Assembly: GCA_002914845.1 (NCBI GenBank)
Contig: JXTC01000604.1
Span: 59,490 to 123,489, forward strand
Direction: 5' to 3'
DNA from: Trema orientale
Taxonomy: Eukaryota; Streptophyta; Magnoliopsida; Rosales; Cannabaceae
DNA: 64,000 nucleotides
Shown: positions 61,641 through 64,000 of the stretch, piece after piece
Position numbering within the stretch: position 1 is the first letter of the stretch
Layout of the letters: each line of letters opens with the position of its first letter
The notes under the pieces: model-generated
Told to the model about the DNA's origin: nothing
The model's database searches: none
The model's input: only the letters and a program-made list of their open reading frames with translations
Position numbers and translations under genes: made by a program

Positions 61641-62945
61641 TCAGAACGACAACAAAGCGAGAAACACTCCCAAAAACGACACCACCAAGGACTGAACCAT
61701 TCCAAAAGCAACCAAAGAAGCGGCTGCACCCGAAACGCTCCCGCTGGGCTTATCGGTGGCGAGCACGACGACAATCCAGTCGTCCTCGGAGCCGACGCCG
61801 GCGCCGGTGAACTTGGAGTTGTTGAGGAACTTTGTGTACGGAGACTTGGTGAAGTTGTTGAGGACGAGCTCGGTGACCAGTTTGGGGACGCAGACGGGCA
61901 GTATGATGCTGTCCATGGTGGTGTTCACATCGATGTCGCACTTTTTGGCGAGCTTAGGGAAGTTGACGAGCCTCGGAACCGTAATTGCGGGGTCGCCGGC
62001 GAACTCCTCGGCGCCGGAGCAGGGATAGTCCTCTAGGTCGTCGGCGATCTCGTCGGCCAGGCAGTCTGCTTTCTCGTTCTTCTTCAATTCCGACACGTTT
62101 AGCGACTTCCGGTAATTGTTGATCCCTTGGAATAGGCCGTCTTCTTTTTCTGTAATCATTTCGATTTTACACAATTATAGAAAAAAATTATAGAATTATG
62201 ACTGGAAATTATACGAAGTTGGAGAATGGAATGTTTATGAAGTTTCCGACTTTTTCTTTTTTCTTTTTTTTTTTGGTTATTTAGGGAAAAAGTCATGAAA
62301 AATAGGTTAAAAATCATATCTAACAATTTTTTTTTTTTCTGTGGTCACTTTCTAAATTATCAACCTTAAAAGCCCCATAAACTTGTGTTAAATCCTTAGA
62401 CAAATAGTAATTAACAAGTGGAACATTACAAAGTTGGGTTTTGATTCTTGGATTTGGTAATTAACTTTGTCATGTGTGTAAATGTACTACAAATTGAAGA
62501 ATTTAAGTATTAGATACTCGTAGGAAATTAAAATACTACTTATAGCTTCTTTCCTGCTCTAACCTTGGACTCCAAGAACTCTAACATGTTGAATTTAAGG
62601 TTGAAATGTGCACAAAGGAACTATAAGTCGTGATTGATAAATGCATTTTCAACTATACATTTTATTTTGCATAAAAGTAAAAAACACATTCAGACTCTTA
62701 CTTTTAGACTCTTAATTTCACTAAGACATATGAAAAAAAAAAAAAAAAAAACAACCACCACCAACAATTGGAGCAGGCTAGCTGAAAAAACACACTGAAC
62801 TCAACCACTTAAAATTTCAAATGGAGTAAGAGATGGAAAGAGAGGCAAAAGGAATAACATTACCATTACATTGCACTGGATGAGGATGCAAGAGGAAGGC
62901 AGAAGCAAGTACAAAGAGAAATAGGCTAAGCTTGGAGAAGGCCAT
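61641..62945 (-). CDS. small GPI-anchored glycoprotein precursor (At5g19250/At3g06035-like)
   Basis: Two predicted exons (62945-62864 and 62149-61641, intron about 714 bp) give 196 residues. Residues 1-26 (MAFSKLSLFLFVLASAFLL...) are a signal peptide. The mature part has GLFQGINNYRKSLN, CLADEIADDLEDYPC, a KKCDIDVNTT segment, a conserved VCVPKLV and the diagnostic GVGSEDDWIVVVLAT. The last ~30 residues, after SGSVSGAAAS, are hydrophobic as expected for a GPI-attachment signal. N-glycosylation sites NVS, NTT, NFT and NNS are present. Family function is unknown; cell-surface location is inferred. It is paralogous to the gene at 63476. The exon is more GC-rich than its surroundings. Confidence 0.9.
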
Positions 62946-63475
62946 GGTTACCGTCCAAAGAGCCTCCAATCTATACTTACTGTCCAAATTGCCTTTTGAT
63001 GTGACCAATTTATACAGAGTGCCAGAAGAGAGAGAATAAAAGAAAGAACTTCTTCTCCTTGAAGATTTTCCTATTTGCACTCAAATTACATATTCTGTTT
63101 AAATTCTTTGCTTACTACGGGTTGTCTTGGCCGCGGAGGTGATTCCATATGCCATCTTTGCTCATTACACTTTTTGAGATTAATATAATCCCATGCCAGA
63201 TTGTACCCACATTTTGATTAGAAAGGTGGATTTTTCACAAGGAAAATCCATCTTGTTTAGTAATTTTTTGTTGAAACTGTGGTGCTGATGTCTATGAGTT
63301 TTAACTTTTAATATGATCTACCACAAACTTTAATCAACAGAAAATGTAGAAAGAAAAATGAGACAAGCTTTAGTGAATCCGGTCTTTCAAAAGTTACAGA
63401 CTAAATTTACAAAGCCAAAAGTTACTTAAAGATGCAACATGTAAAAAAGAAAGACAGAGACAACACATGTGTACT
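62946..63475. other. short intergenic region between the two GPI-protein paralogues
   Basis: It contains the promoter of the 61641-62945 gene and the 3' UTR of the next one. No clear core-promoter motif is certain; a TATACAGAG-like word occurs (minus strand TATAAATTGG at about 63014-63005). Confidence 0.45.
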
Positions 63476-63981
63476 TCAGCTTAAAACAAGCAGTGACAAT
63501 GCTAAAACGAAGGAAAGCAAGTAATGACCAAAACCCATCTGGGAAACTAAAGACACAGCCCTAGAAAAGCTTCCGGCAGTAGTACTTGTACTCAAAACAA
63601 CCACCATCCAGTCATCCTCAGAACCAACCCCAGCCCCAGTGTACTTGGAATTGTTGAGGTACCTTGCATATGAAGTGTGTGTGTAGTTGGTAAGAACCAG
63701 GGTTGGGACCAATTTGGGCACACAAACTGGGAGTATCACCCCATCTGTTGTAGTGTTCACATCTATTCCACACTTCTTCAATAGCTTTGGGTAATCGGAG
63801 AGTTGGGTCTGGGTGCTGGGCACAATGTTGGCACCGGTGGTCAAGGTGGTGCAAGGTTGGTCCTCAATTTCATCAGCTATTTCATCAGCAAGGCAGTCTG
63901 CTTTGCCGTTCTTTGCGAGCTGTGGTAACCTTAGGGACTGCCTGTAACTGTTGATGCCTTGAAGAAGAGTGTCCTCATCAT
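63476..63981 (-). CDS. second GPI-anchored glycoprotein paralogue, last exon only (5' part beyond window)
   Basis: The exon starts after a splice acceptor (TATCCGCAG on the minus strand, before 63981) with DDEDTLLQGINSYRQSL and runs to the stop at 63476. It shares CLADEIADEIEDQPC, KKCGIDVNTT, VCVPKLV and GVGSEDDWMVVVLST with its neighbour at the same intron phase. The C terminus is hydrophobic, as for GPI attachment. The signal-peptide exon must lie to the right of 64000. Same strand and same exon layout indicate a tandem duplication. Nucleotide identity is only moderate, so the duplication is not recent. Confidence 0.88.
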
Positions 63982-64000
63982 CTGCGGATAAAATAAGTGA

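Noticed and set aside
61601-61810. Plus-strand Lys/Arg-rich open frame
   Set aside because: Antisense shadow of the GC-rich GPI-protein exon and its 3' CTT run.

Overview
The window is nuclear DNA of a dicot plant: AT-rich, with intron-containing genes of plant-specific or plant-typical families and many plant transposons. I cannot fix the species. Four isolated N characters show that it is a draft assembly. Three of them sit exactly between near-identical direct repeats and look like unmerged contig overlaps. All splice sites below were placed by eye (GT/AG plus reading-frame continuity) and are predictions.

Layout. 1-8872 is a decayed Ty1/copia retrotransposon on the minus strand, split by a 4.27-kb hAT transposon (1230-5497) whose transposase is broken. 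8873-13062 holds small TIR elements and two N-junction duplications. 13750-38176 is the genic core: a peroxisomal adenine nucleotide carrier (+), a Yip1-family Golgi membrane protein (+), a CLE27-like peptide precursor (+), cytosolic seryl-tRNA synthetase (-) and a 1002-residue synergin-gamma-like trafficking protein (-). From memory, Arabidopsis has carrier, YIP and SerRS genes close together on chromosome 5, which suggests conserved microsynteny. Two copies of one palindromic 9-bp-TSD MITE family (31173-31344, 38453-38603) flank the synergin-like gene.

38.6-61 kb is a transposon-rich block. It contains a probable DNA transposon with a TTGAC-rich interior (41594-45184), a fold-back MITE with a detached half-copy, a minus-strand solo LTR (45934-47593), and a full-length plus-strand copia element (48311-58190) with a 5-bp target duplication. 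The copia element belongs to the same LTR family as the solo LTR and is inserted into an older minus-strand LTR element. Its leader carries an unusual GC-rich tandem-repeat island of about 750 bp. A non-autonomous hAT element with an 8-bp target duplication lies at 60449-60998.

The right edge holds two tandem paralogues of a small GPI-anchored glycoprotein family on the minus strand; the second runs off the window. No rRNA, tRNA or CRISPR array was found. The genes do not form one pathway: they are ordinary housekeeping, trafficking and signalling genes embedded in repeats.
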